Below, piece after piece: positions 1-10,668 of a DNA stretch of 38,543 nucleotides (position 1 is the stretch's first letter; each line of letters opens with the position of its first letter). Under the pieces are notes generated by a model. The model was not told the origin of the DNA. It saw only the letters and a list, made by a program, of their open reading frames with translations, and did not search any database. Position numbers and translations under genes: made by a program. The DNA lies in contig JAAWPK010000010.1 in NCBI GenBank assembly GCA_022799935.1, forward strand, positions 1 through 38,543, read 5' to 3'. This DNA comes from Clostridia bacterium. GTDB taxonomy: Bacteria > Bacillota > Clostridia > TANB77 > CAG-508.

Positions 1-678
1 CAAATAGTTGAAGCCTCTTTAGATATTGATTTTGATTATTTATATACAGAAATGTCTACATTGGATAGTTTATTTCAAAGGTTTGGAAGATGTTTCAGAA
101 GCAGAGAGTATGATAAAGAAGAAGCCAATATTTACATATACACTAAAGAAATAACGGGGATTAAGTATGTATATGATGAGGAAATTCACAAAAAGAGTAT
201 AGAACTTTTAGAAGAATATAATGGTCAGATATTAGAAGAAAATGTAAAGATACATTTAGTGGATGTACTATACTCAAAAGAAGAGTTAGAAGACACAAAG
301 TTCTTAGATACATTTAATGCATCAATGGAAGTATTAGATAATATAGTGGATTATGATACAAACAAAGCAGAGGCGCAAAAATTGCTTAGGAATATAAATA
401 ATTATACAGTAATACCAAGAAATATATATGATGAAAATTGGAATTTATTCAAAGAATATGATAAAGAACAAGATTATCAGAAAAAGAATGAAATTAAAAG
501 AAAAATAAATAAACTAGTAACATCTATTACAGATTCACAATATAGAAGAGTAAAAGAGTTTGTATCTGTGAAACCTTGCTTAGAAGATATATATGTAATA
601 GATTTGAAATATGATAATGAGGTAGGACTGATATTGGAAAAAGATCCAGAATATGAGATAAATGATCGATTTATTTAA
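1..678 (+). CDS. cas3: CRISPR-associated helicase Cas3, C-terminal part (5' truncated by window edge)
   Basis: Frame open from base 1: QIVEASLDIDFDYLYTEMSTLDSLFQRFGRC, an SF2 helicase motif VI-like QRxGR; directly upstream of cas4-cas1-cas2. Confidence 0.85.
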   Translation, partial: QIVEASLDIDFDYLYTEMSTLDSLFQRFGRCFRSREYDKEEANIYIYTKEITGIKYVYDEEIHKKSIELLEEYNGQILEENVKIHLVDVLYSKEELEDTKFLDTFNASMEVLDNIVDYDTNKAEAQKLLRNINNYTVIPRNIYDENWNLFKEYDKEQDYQKKNEIKRKINKLVTSITDSQYRRVKEFVSVKPCLEDIYVIDLKYDNEVGLILEKDPEYEINDRFI

Positions 679-687
679 GGAGGTAAA

Positions 688-1176
688 ATGAGAGTAACTG
701 GAATAATGGTTTATTACTATTTTATTTGTACAAGAAAGCTTTGGTATTTTGCAAACGAAATAAGTATGGAGCAGAACAGTGAGCTTGTCAGCATAGGAAA
801 AATAATAGATGAGACAAGCTATAAAAGAGAAAAGAAAAGTATATTAATAGATGACACAATTAATGTAGACTTTATAGGAAGTGGTGCAAGGCTTCATGAA
901 ATAAAGAAAACAAAAGCCATAGAAGAAGCTGGGATTTGGCAACTTAAATATTATATGTATTATCTTGAAAATAAAGGTGTGGAAAACATTACAGCAGAAA
1001 TAGATTATCCACTTTTAAGAGAAACAAAAGAAATTATTTTAGATGATGAAGATAGAAAAGTATTAGAAAATGTTATAAAAAATATAGAGGAAATAGTTAT
1101 AAAAGATAGACCACCAGAAACTGTGGAAGACAAGAAGTGCAAAAAATGCTCTTATTTTGATTTATGCTATGTGTAA
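688..1176 (+). CDS. cas4: CRISPR-associated Cas4 exonuclease
   Basis: C-terminal KKCKKCSYFDLCYV Cys cluster, length about 162 aa, position between cas3 and cas1; RBS aaggaggt. Confidence 0.88.
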   Translation: MRVTGIMVYYYFICTRKLWYFANEISMEQNSELVSIGKIIDETSYKREKKSILIDDTINVDFIGSGARLHEIKKTKAIEEAGIWQLKYYMYYLENKGVENITAEIDYPLLRETKEIILDDEDRKVLENVIKNIEEIVIKDRPPETVEDKKCKKCSYFDLCYV

Positions 1177-1187
1177 AGGAGGTAAAA

Positions 1188-2180
1188 GTGAAACAATCAT
1201 ATTATTTATATAAAAGTGGAAGGATACAAAGAAAAGATAATACACTAGAAATAGTATATAAAGATAATACTAAAAGAAGCATACCAATAGAAAGAATTGA
1301 TGATATATATGTAATGACAGAGTTTGATTTTAATACAAGTTTGATTGCATATTTATCTCAATTTGGAATAAATGTGCATTTCTTTAATTATTATGGATTT
1401 TATACTGGAACATATTATCCTAAAGAGAGCTTAGTATCTGGAAAACTTTTAATAAAACAAGTTGAAAATTATACTAATAAAGAAAAAAGGCTGTATATTG
1501 CAAAAGCGTTTATAGAAGCGGCTTCATATAATATTTATAGAAATTTAACTTATTATAATAATAGAGGTAAAAATTTAGAGGAATATATGAAGGAAATTGA
1601 GTTCTTAAGAACTCAAATAAAACTATGTAAAGATGTACTAGAACTAATGGGAATAGAAGGAAATATAAGAAAAATATATTATACTGCTTGGAATTTAATA
1701 ATAAATCAGGATTTAGCATTTGAAAAAAGAGTGAAAAATCCACCAGATAATGCAGTAAATTCACTAATATCATATGTAAATACAATAATATATACAAGAG
1801 TTTTAAGCGAAATATATAAAACACAGTTAAATCCTACAATAAGTTATTTGCACGAACCATCAGAAAGAAGATTTTCATTGTGCCTAGATATTGCAGAGAT
1901 ATTTAAACCAATAATAGGAGATAGGCTAATTTTTTCTATGCTTAATAAAAAGCAAATAACAGAAAATGATTTTGAAAAAGGATTAAACTTTTTGTATCTA
2001 AAAGAAAATGCAAGAAAAGATATAACAAAAGAGATGGATTTAAAATTGCAAACTACAATAAAACATAAAACTTTAGGAAGGGAAGTAAGCTATGAATACT
2101 TAATGAGATTAGAAATCTATAAACTAATAAAATATTTACTTGAAGATAAGCCATATGAAGGGTTTAAAATGTGGTGGTAA
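1188..2180 (+). CDS. cas1: CRISPR-associated endonuclease Cas1 (type I-B like); likely GTG start at 1188
   Basis: YYLYKSGRIQRKDNTLEI...FDFNTSLIAYLSQFGINVHFFNYYGFYTGTYYP...LHEPSERRFSLCLDIAEIFKPIIGDR; aaaggaggt RBS just before GTG 1188 (ORF track starts at upstream ATG 1164). Confidence 0.93.
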   Translation: MKQSYYLYKSGRIQRKDNTLEIVYKDNTKRSIPIERIDDIYVMTEFDFNTSLIAYLSQFGINVHFFNYYGFYTGTYYPKESLVSGKLLIKQVENYTNKEKRLYIAKAFIEAASYNIYRNLTYYNNRGKNLEEYMKEIEFLRTQIKLCKDVLELMGIEGNIRKIYYTAWNLIINQDLAFEKRVKNPPDNAVNSLISYVNTIIYTRVLSEIYKTQLNPTISYLHEPSERRFSLCLDIAEIFKPIIGDRLIFSMLNKKQITENDFEKGLNFLYLKENARKDITKEMDLKLQTTIKHKTLGREVSYEYLMRLEIYKLIKYLLEDKPYEGFKMWW

Positions 2181-2183
2181 AAT

Positions 2184-2468
2184 ATGTATGTTATTTTGGT
2201 TTATGACATAAATTTAGAAGAAAAAGAAGGACAAAGAGTATTAAGGAATGTATTTAAGACTTGTAAAAAATATTTAATACATATACAAAACTCTGTATTT
2301 GAGGGAGAATTATTAGAATCTCAGGCGATAAAATTGAAAGCTGAGTTAGATAAATACATAAGAGAAGATAAGGATAGTGTAATTTTATTTAAGAGTAGAA
2401 ATCAAAGATGGCTTGATAAAGAATTTTTGGGGATGATAGAAGATGATAAAACATCTAACTTTTTATAA
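2184..2468 (+). CDS. cas2: CRISPR-associated endoribonuclease Cas2
   Basis: MYVILVYDINLEEKEGQRVLRNVFKTCKKYLIHIQNSVFEGEL; adjacent to cas1. Confidence 0.93.
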   Translation: MYVILVYDINLEEKEGQRVLRNVFKTCKKYLIHIQNSVFEGELLESQAIKLKAELDKYIREDKDSVILFKSRNQRWLDKEFLGMIEDDKTSNFL

Positions 2469-2652
2469 AAATAAAATCTGTCGACCTGTAATAATGTAAA
2501 AAGTACGGGGGATCGACAGATGAGGAAAGTACTTAAAAATCAATAAATGTAAAATTGTGCTTTAAAAAATTATAAAAATATAGTACAATAAAGCATAGAT
2601 CGACAGAAAAGAGTATTGAACAAATGAAGATATAAGCACTTTTATTGAGCCA
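2469..2652 (+). promoter_or_regulatory. CRISPR leader
   Basis: AT-rich non-coding stretch between cas2 and the first perfect repeat; contains ctgtcga / tcgacag inverted motifs at about 2479-2520 and a further gatcgacag at about 2599. Confidence 0.7.
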
Positions 2653-5437
2653 GCTATAATTTAAACAAAGTGAAATGTAAATGATGGTGTAAATGTTGTT
2701 AAAAATTATGCGGAAGGCTATAATTTAAACAAAGTGAAATGTAAATTAGTATATGTTGTAACGACATTGTTTACTTATATTGCGCTATAATTTAAACAAA
2801 GTGAAATGTAAATGAAGAACTAACAGCAAGTAACTTGCTATCAGGAATAAGCTATAATTTAAACAAAGTGAAATGTAAATATTAATGATAAGTTAGGGGC
2901 TATTGATGATAGAATAGGCTATAATTTAAACAAAGTGAAATGTAAATATGAAATACTCCGCACAAGGCGGCATTGGTAGATCTAGCTATAATTTAAACAA
3001 AGTGAAATGTAAATGTAAATGAGCAATTAGGATTAAAAATAACTGATCTGCTATAATTTAAACAAAGTGAAATGTAAATTAAAAACCTCCTTTTTTGAAA
3101 GCACTTCTATTTTGCTATAATTTAAACAAAGTGAAATGTAAATGAAGAAAGAGAGATATTTTATCATTATAATAAAGGCTATAATTTAAACAAAGTGAAA
3201 TGTAAATCTAATATAGAAGTAAGTGGATTACAAGATTTATCGCTATAATTTAAACAAAGTGAAATGTAAATAGCAAAATTCATCATTTGAAAAAAGTGGT
3301 TTCAAGCTATAATTTAAACAAAGTGAAATGTAAATTTTAATAATCAAGAAATAGTAGATAATTGGTTAAAACTAGCTATAATTTAAACAAAGTGAAATGT
3401 AAATAATAAGAAACAATATAGAAAAAATCAATAATTTTAAGCTATAATTTAAACAAAGTGAAATGTAAATCTTTTATAAAAGTAAATTCTTTATTAAATT
3501 TTGTGTAGCTATAATTTAAACAAAGTGAAATGTAAATATGAAAGAATGGCAAATAAGCAAATGTTATATAGCGCTATAATTTAAACAAAGTGAAATGTAA
3601 ATTAACAGAAGATTGTTCAAAACTTTTCTTTGAAATGTTGGCTATAATTTAAACAAAGTGAAATGTAAATAGAAAGTGAATACCTATTGCCATTATGATT
3701 TCTCGCTATAATTTAAACAAAGTGAAATGTAAATAAACCTGTAAGACCTTCAACAACTGGGTCAGGTTTTGCTATAATTTAAACAAAGTGAAATGTAAAT
3801 CAAAAAACAAGCAAACCGTTCTGGATCAAAATACTCGCTATAATTTAAACAAAGTGAAATGTAAATTTTCCTCTGTTGACTTACTTCGACCATAACTTCA
3901 GCTATAATTTAAACAAAGTGAAATGTAAATCATAAAAAGCACCATATTTACAAATGTAAAATTTAGGGCTATAATTTAAACAAAGTGAAATGTAAATACT
4001 TTATCTTCAAGAAATGATTTCTTCAATTCTTGGGCTATAATTTAAACAAAGTGAAATGTAAATTTTGTTAAAAGGAGACGAATCATATGGCAGTAACACC
4101 GCTATAATTTAAACAAAGTGAAATGTAAATTTATTAAATAGAGATAATTGTTGAAAGAATGGTGTTTTGCTATAATTTAAACAAAGTGAAATGTAAATGA
4201 ATCTATGAACGCTTTATGGCTTGAAAAATGTTTAGCTATAATTTAAACAAAGTGAAATGTAAATACTTTATCTTCAAGAAATGATTTCTTCAATTCTTGG
4301 CTATAATTTAAACAAAGTGAAATGTAAATCTTTATATTCAAATGATTACTTGTAAATTTGAATTAAGCTATAATTTAAACAAAGTGAAATGTAAATGAGT
4401 TTGTATCATTTCCAGTAGGTGAAATATATAAAGCTATAATTTAAACAAAGTGAAATGTAAATAGATTTCTCTAGGTTTATCAGTCTTTTTTATTTTTTAG
4501 CTATAATTTAAACAAAGTGAAATGTAAATAGAATCCATTTTGCTATTGTAGTAATATAATTTAGCTATAATTTAAACAAAGTGAAATGTAAATCTAGAAA
4601 GTGTAAAAGAGTGCTGGGAAACAATCAAGCTATAATTTAAACAAAGTGAAATGTAAATAGTTGTGAAGACTATGCAGCTTTTTTAATTTTCTTTTGCTAT
4701 AATTTAAACAAAGTGAAATGTAAATAATAGTCCTGCAATACAAAGTACGATAAATAATCAAGCTATAATTTAAACAAAGTGAAATGTAAATACAATAAAT
4801 GACTTACACCCAACAATGAAACCAACTATAATTTAAACAAAGTGAAATGTAAATTTCTTTCTCATTTTTTCTAATAATTCTTTTATCTTACTATAATTTA
4901 AACAAAGTGAAATGTAAATGCTATTCCATCTTGATTAGCTCCTATTTTGCTTTGCTATAATTTAAACAAAGTGAAATGTAAATTCTGACCCAAATCAAAA
5001 TATGATAAATGCTATTCGCTATAATTTAAACAAACTGGAATGTAAATAGGAACAGGAATTAATGCAGATGTAATCTTAACAGGGCTATAATTTAAACAAA
5101 GTGAAATGTAAATAAAGCAGAACAAAAATTATGGGAACTTGATGTATCTATAATTTAAACAAAGTGAAATGTAAATTTTAAAACATTCATATAAGTCAAA
5201 TAATCATCAAACTATAATTTAAACAAAGTGAAATGTAAATGCATAACCATTACTATGCTTAACAAGACTTTCAATTCCTATAATTTAAACAAAGTGAAAT
5301 GTAAATAAGGGTGTGCAAGATGTTATACCAGTGAAACGAATAGCTATAATTTAAACAAACTGAAATGTAAATCGTTCAATTGCACTTATATATTTAGGTG
5401 AAACATTGCTATAATTTGAACAAACTGGAATGTAAAT
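2653..5437 (+). CRISPR. CRISPR array, 43 repeats by manual count, consensus GCTATAATTTAAACAAAGTGAAATGTAAAT (about 30 nt), spacers about 34-37 nt
   Basis: Regular repeats from 2653 to 5437; repeats identical near cas2 and degenerate at the distal end (caaaCtgGaatg variants near 5018, 5343 and 5408). The 3' ATGTAAAT end resembles clostridial type I-B repeats. Confidence 0.99.
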
Positions 5438-5480
5438 TTATTTAGGTCTAAATGTAGACTATTAGTTATATTTATCTATA

Positions 5481-5505
5481 CTATAACTAAACTAGAATGC
5501 AAAAT
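5481..5505 (+). repeat. Decayed CRISPR repeat remnant beyond the array end
   Basis: ctataactaaactagaatgcaaaat aligns with the repeat ctataatttaaacaaactggaatgtaaat allowing small deletions. Confidence 0.5.
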
Positions 5506-5664
5506 AAGATTCTTCATGTCTAAGCAGTGTTAATAATATAGAAATCTAAACATAATAAAATTATATTTAAAAATATAAAATAATCTTCCTAAATACTTGT
5601 TTTAATTTTAATAATATGATATAAAATAATATAAGAAAGTCTTAAATGAAAGGCGGAAAATTAC

Positions 5665-6387
5665 ATGTATGACGAAGATAAAAAAACAATACTAATTGTG
5701 GATGATGAACAATCAATAATAGATATACTTGTATATAACTTAAAGAAAGAAGGATATAATACAATAGAAGCAAATGATGGAGCAACAGCAGTAGAAATGG
5801 CATTAGAACAAAAACCAAATCTAATATTATTAGATATAATGCTTCCAAAAATGGATGGACTAACAGCATGTAAAAAAATCAAAAACTCATTAAATGTACC
5901 AATACTAATATTATCTGCAAAAGATGAAGAGTTAGACAAAATAGTAGGGCTAGAACTTGGAGCTGATGATTATATAACTAAGCCATTTAGTGTAAGAGAG
6001 TTAATGGCAAGAGTAAAAGCTAACTTAAGAAAATCAGAAGTAGTTTCAGTAGTTCAAGAAACAAAAGATGAAAAAGAAGAACATAGAATAGAAGTTGGCG
6101 ATTTATTATTAGACATAGATAGATTCGAAGTAAAAGTAAGAGGAGAAAAGGTAGATCTTACAGTTAGAGAATTTGAAGTTCTAAAATATTTAGCAATGCA
6201 ACCTGGTCAGATAGTATCAAGAGAGTTATTGCTTGAAAAAGTATGGGGATATGAATACTTTGGTGATATAAGAACTGTAGATGTTACAGTAAGAAGAATA
6301 AGAGAAAAAATAGAAGATGACACAACAAATCCACAAATACTTGTAACAAAGAGAGGTGTAGGATACTACATTGCAAAACCAGAATAA
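5665..6387 (+). CDS. walR: OmpR-family response regulator (WalR/YycF-like)
   Basis: ILIVDDEQSIIDILVYNLKKEGY...LILLDIMLPKMDG...GADDYITKPFSVRELMARVKANLR plus winged-helix C-terminus. Confidence 0.85.
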   Translation: MYDEDKKTILIVDDEQSIIDILVYNLKKEGYNTIEANDGATAVEMALEQKPNLILLDIMLPKMDGLTACKKIKNSLNVPILILSAKDEELDKIVGLELGADDYITKPFSVRELMARVKANLRKSEVVSVVQETKDEKEEHRIEVGDLLLDIDRFEVKVRGEKVDLTVREFEVLKYLAMQPGQIVSRELLLEKVWGYEYFGDIRTVDVTVRRIREKIEDDTTNPQILVTKRGVGYYIAKPE

Positions 6388-6412
6388 ATTTAAACTATAT
6401 TATAATATATGG

Positions 6413-6431
6413 GGGTGCTGAGAAGGCACCC
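6413..6431 (+). promoter_or_regulatory. Short GC hairpin between response regulator and kinase
   Basis: gggtgc-tgagaag-gcaccc inverted repeat followed by ttattt, just upstream of the kinase RBS. Confidence 0.5.
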
Positions 6432-6456
6432 TTATTTAAAAGGAGACAACAGGAAG

Positions 6457-7894
6457 ATGTTAAGAAGTATACAAATAAAAATAGTTCTAATATTTTTAGT
6501 ACTTGGAATAATAATAATTGGAGCAATGGGATATGTAAATTATGCAAATATAGAGAATATTCTTCAAATGAGTATAGAAAATGTCCCAAAATATGAAAAA
6601 GTAATACAGGGTTATCAAGTACAAATGATAAATTTAACAATATGCACAGCAATAATATTTACATTAGTATGTTTACTGGTTGGAGTGTTTGTTACAAAAA
6701 AAGTAATTTCTCCAATAAGTAGACTAATCAATAATGCTAAACGAATTACATCAGGAGAAGAGATCGAAACGAAGGAGTTAACAGTATCAAGAAGTCAAAA
6801 TGAAGTAGATGATTTAGTAAATGCATTTTATATTATGACAAAAGAACTAAAAGAGAATTTAAATGAAGTATCAAGAAAAAAGAACCAGATAGAAACAATA
6901 TTACTTCATATGACAGATGGAATAATAGCATTTGATATGGATGGTAAGATACTTCTAATAAATCCAGCTGCTACAAGAATTTTGAGACTACTTCCAGAAG
7001 ATGAGAATTTTGAGAAAATATTTGAGAAACTAGATGTAAATGTTAACCTAGAAAAAATAATATATTTAGAAAACTGGACATCAACAGAAGAAAAAGTCAC
7101 AATAGGAGACAATCATGTGCACATGTTTTTTGCTCCACTTAAAAATGATGATGATACACCAGCAGGTGTAATAGTTGTAATACAAGACATTACAGAACAT
7201 GTAAAACTAGACAATATGAGAAAAGAATTTGTTGCAGATGTATCACATGAGCTAAAAACACCAATTACTTCAATAATGGGATACACAGATACCCTATTAG
7301 AAGATGAATATGACAAAGAAACTAAAGACAAGTTCCTAACAGTAATTGCAACAGAAGCAAGAAGAATGGCAAAACTAGTTACAGACCTATTATCACTTTC
7401 AAAATACGATAATGATGAAATAAGGCAAGAAAAGACAGAATTTGATTTAGGAGAATTAGTTAAAAGTTGCCAAGATAAAGTACAGATAGAAATAGAAAAG
7501 AAAAAACATACAGTAGAATGCTTTGTAACAGCTAATGTACCAGCTGTATATGCTGACAAAGATGGAGTTGAAAGAGTAGTATTAAATATTTTGACAAACA
7601 GTATAAAATATACTTTAGAAGGTGGAAGCATAAAAATATATGTAGGATTTGTGTATAATGATGCATATATAAAAATAATAGATAATGGAATAGGTATTCC
7701 AGAAGAAGATTTAAGTCGTATATTTGAAAGATTTTATAGAGTAGATAAAGCAAGAACTAGAGAAATGGGAGGCACAGGACTTCGGCTTATCTATTGCTAA
7801 AGAAATCCTAGATAAAAACAATGGAAGTATAGACATAAAGAGCAAAAAAGGAGAAGGAACAGAAGTTGTAATAAAGATACCTACAAAAAAGTAA
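6457..7894 (+). CDS. walK: Sensor histidine kinase (WalK-like, HAMP-PAS-HisKA-HATPase) with one CGGN recoding site at 7783
   Basis: DVSHELKTPITSIMGY H-box, DNGIGIPEEDLSRIFERFYRVDKARTREMGGTGL. The 0-frame ends ...GLRLIYC*; skipping C7783 gives GGTGLGLSIAKEILDKNNGSIDIKSKKGEGTEVVIKIPTKK*, the normal G2 box and C-terminus. Confidence 0.9.
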
Positions 7895-7975
7895 ACAAAT
7901 ACTTGATTTCAAACCACAAGTTGATATATAATATAAATTGCTTAAAAACTACACTTCGGAAGGAATGATAAACAA

Positions 7976-8614
7976 ATGGAGATAGAGAAGAAAGAGAATA
8001 TGAAAGAAATTATAGAGTGGATAATTTGCATAGCCATTGCAGTTATATTAGCACTTTTAGTAAGACACTTTATAGGAACTCCAACAGTTGTAAGACAGGG
8101 ATCTATGCAGACAACATTACTACAAGGTGATAGATTAATCTTAAATAGATGGGCAATTACAACACATCAAGAAATAAAAGTAGGAGAAATAATAACTTTT
8201 GAAGCACCAACAGAAAAATCTAGAACAGATTATAATAAAGATTATCCAGTAGCAATATATGAAAACGAACCTACAAATATATTTTCAAAATTTGCATATT
8301 ACATCTTAGAAATTAATAAGACAAGTTATATAAAAAGAGTTATAGGAGTTGGAGGAGATCATATATTAATAGAAGATGGAAAGGTATATAGAAATGGAGA
8401 AGAACTAAAAGAAAATTATTTGCAAAAAGGAATGGAAACAGAAAGAACTGGAATATTTTTTGATATAAAAGTTCCAGAGGGATATATATTTGCAATGGGA
8501 GACAATAGAACAGGAAGTATGGACTGTAGAGAATTTGGTTGTATACCAGTAGAAAAAGTAGAAAGTAAAGTAGCTATAAGATTTTGGCCTTTTGATAAAT
8601 TTGGAAAAATTTAA
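7976..8614 (+). CDS. lepB: Signal peptidase I
   Basis: N-terminal TM, RQGSMQTTLLQGDRLI (catalytic Ser), YIKRVIGVGGD, MGDNRTGSMDCREFG. Confidence 0.93.
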   Translation: MEIEKKENMKEIIEWIICIAIAVILALLVRHFIGTPTVVRQGSMQTTLLQGDRLILNRWAITTHQEIKVGEIITFEAPTEKSRTDYNKDYPVAIYENEPTNIFSKFAYYILEINKTSYIKRVIGVGGDHILIEDGKVYRNGEELKENYLQKGMETERTGIFFDIKVPEGYIFAMGDNRTGSMDCREFGCIPVEKVESKVAIRFWPFDKFGKI

Positions 8615-8630
8615 GGAGTAATGATAGAAA

Positions 8631-9416
8631 TTGAAAAACGAACAGATACAAGAATTACTAAAAAGTACAATAAAATCTAAAAAGATAGTAAACGGATATA
8701 TATTTTCAGGAACTGGAAAAACTAGAAATTTTGAATATGCAAAAGAATTTGCTAAAATGATTTTATGTATAAGCGAACAAAAAGATAATTATTGTAATAA
8801 ATGTAAATCTTGTTTAATGTTTATAGATGATAACCATTCTGACTATTATCAGATAAATAAAGATATAACAGAGAGTATAAAAATAGATGAAATCAGAGGG
8901 ATGCAAGAAAAAGTATTTGAAAAACCAATAATATCAAATAAAAAAGTATATATAATAAATAATGCAGAACAAATGACAGTAGAATCCCAAAACTGTTTAC
9001 TAAAAACATTAGAAGAACCACCAGAATTTGTATCTATAATACTTGTTACTAATAATGAAAATAACATACTTACAACAATAAAATCAAGATGTGCTAAGAT
9101 AGCATTTACAGAAGAAACAGAAAATGAATTCACAGAAGAAGAAAAAGAAGCCTATGAAAACTTAGAAAAAATCTTTGGAGATATCTCAGAATATACAAGT
9201 ATAGACTTATTAAATAAAATAGATATATTATATAAAGAAAAAGAAAATATATTTAGAAATTTAGAATATATAAATATGATATTAATAAAAAAGGCAAAAA
9301 CAGATACAAAATATTTAGAATATATAGATTATGTTGAAGAGACAAAAAGCAAATTAAAACAAAACAGTAATCATGATATGTGTATAGACAATTTGATTTT
9401 AAAGATTTGGGAATAG
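8631..9416 (+). CDS. holB: DNA polymerase III delta' subunit-like
   Basis: KKIVNGYIFSGTGKTRNFEYAKEFAKMILC...CNKCKSC...KVYIINNAEQMTVESQNCLLKTLEEPPEFVSIILVTNN. Confidence 0.88.
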   Translation: MKNEQIQELLKSTIKSKKIVNGYIFSGTGKTRNFEYAKEFAKMILCISEQKDNYCNKCKSCLMFIDDNHSDYYQINKDITESIKIDEIRGMQEKVFEKPIISNKKVYIINNAEQMTVESQNCLLKTLEEPPEFVSIILVTNNENNILTTIKSRCAKIAFTEETENEFTEEEKEAYENLEKIFGDISEYTSIDLLNKIDILYKEKENIFRNLEYINMILIKKAKTDTKYLEYIDYVEETKSKLKQNSNHDMCIDNLILKIWE

Positions 9417-9425
9417 GAGGAATAC

Positions 9426-10325
9426 ATGCAAACAATAGTAGGAATTCGACTAAAAAAGCCAGGAAAAATATATTATTTTGATCCAGGAGAGTTAAAATTA
9501 AATATAGGTGATTATGTAATAGTAGAAACATCTCTTGGAGAAGAATATGCAGAAGTTGTTATTGAAAACAAAGAAGTACCAGAAGAAAAAATTGTAGCAC
9601 CATTGAAACCAGTCAAAAGAAAAGCAACAGAAAAAGACACAAAGCATTATGAAGACAATAAAAAAAAGGAAAAAGAAGCATTTAATATAGCAATAAAAAA
9701 CATAAAAAAACATAAATTAGACATGAATTTAATAGATGTAGAATACAAATTTGATAATAGTAAATTACTATTTTACTTCACAGCTGATGGAAGAATAGAC
9801 TTTAGAGAACTTGTAAGAGATCTAGCTGCCATTTTTAAGACAAGAATAGAATTAAGACAAATAGGTATAAGAGACGAAATAAAAAGAATAGGTGGAAATG
9901 GAATTTGTGGAAGAGAACTTTGCTGCTGTTCACATCTTTCAAGTTTTGAAACAGTATCAATAAAGATGGCAAAAGAACAGAATTTATCACTTACACCTTC
10001 AAAAATATCTGGAGCATGTGGAAGACTTATGTGTTGTCTAAAATATGAACAAGAGGTATATGAAGAGAAACTTTCAAGACTTCCTAAAGTTGGAGCAATA
10101 GTTAAGACAGAAGAAGGAGAAGGAGTAGTTGAAGGAGTAGAAACTCTAAAAGAACTTATAAAAGTAAAAATCGAAGAAAAAGATAATGTCAAAATAAAAA
10201 AATTTCCAGTAAAAGATATAGTAATAATAAAAGATGTAGAAGAAGAGGAAGAAAACATAGAAGATAATGAGCTAAAAGAACTAGAAAAGCTTGAAGAACT
10301 AGACAAGAAAGACATAGGTAATTAA
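9426..10325 (+). CDS. ricT: PSP1 domain protein (RicT/YaaT)
   Basis: GICGRELCCCSHLSSFETVSIKMAKEQNLSLTPSKISGACGRLMCCLKYE, next to holB as in many Bacillota. Confidence 0.88.
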   Translation: MQTIVGIRLKKPGKIYYFDPGELKLNIGDYVIVETSLGEEYAEVVIENKEVPEEKIVAPLKPVKRKATEKDTKHYEDNKKKEKEAFNIAIKNIKKHKLDMNLIDVEYKFDNSKLLFYFTADGRIDFRELVRDLAAIFKTRIELRQIGIRDEIKRIGGNGICGRELCCCSHLSSFETVSIKMAKEQNLSLTPSKISGACGRLMCCLKYEQEVYEEKLSRLPKVGAIVKTEEGEGVVEGVETLKELIKVKIEEKDNVKIKKFPVKDIVIIKDVEEEEENIEDNELKELEKLEELDKKDIGN

Positions 10326-10345
10326 ATGAGAGGAGGTGTAAAGAA

Positions 10346-10516
10346 ATGGCATATAAAATAACAGATAAATGTATAAGTTGTGGAGCTTGTGCAACAGCTT
10401 GCCCAGTAGAGTGCATTTCACAAGGAGAAGAAAGATTTGAAATAAACAAAGACTTATGTATAGGATGTGGAACTTGTGCTGGAGTTTGCCCAGTAGAAGC
10501 TCCAGAGGAAGAATAA
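10346..10516 (+). CDS. 2[4Fe-4S] ferredoxin, 56 aa (not in ORF track)
   Basis: MAYKITDKCISCGACATACPVECISQGEERFEINKDLCIGCGTCAGVCPVEAPEEE; RBS aggaggtg. Confidence 0.93.
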   Translation: MAYKITDKCISCGACATACPVECISQGEERFEINKDLCIGCGTCAGVCPVEAPEEE

Positions 10517-10571
10517 AAATGATTAGATAAATCATTAAAATTAAAGGTCGAAAAATAAAATTTAAAATAGT

Positions 10572-10601
10572 AAAAGAGATTATAGCAAAATAATCTCTTT
10601 T
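10572..10601 (+). terminator. Intrinsic terminator
   Basis: aaaagagattat-agcaaa-ataatctctttt followed by a T-rich run. Confidence 0.8.
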
Positions 10602-10668
10602 ATTTTGTTATTAAACATACATTGTAATTAGAAAAGTATTGTGATATACTTCTAAATGGAGGTAAGAA

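Noticed and set aside
7943-7950. cttcggaagg upstream of the signal peptidase gene as a recoding site
   Set aside because: Not within a coding frame; CGG here is intergenic near the RBS. The same applies to CGG at 2506, 2711, 5654, 21043 and 36820.
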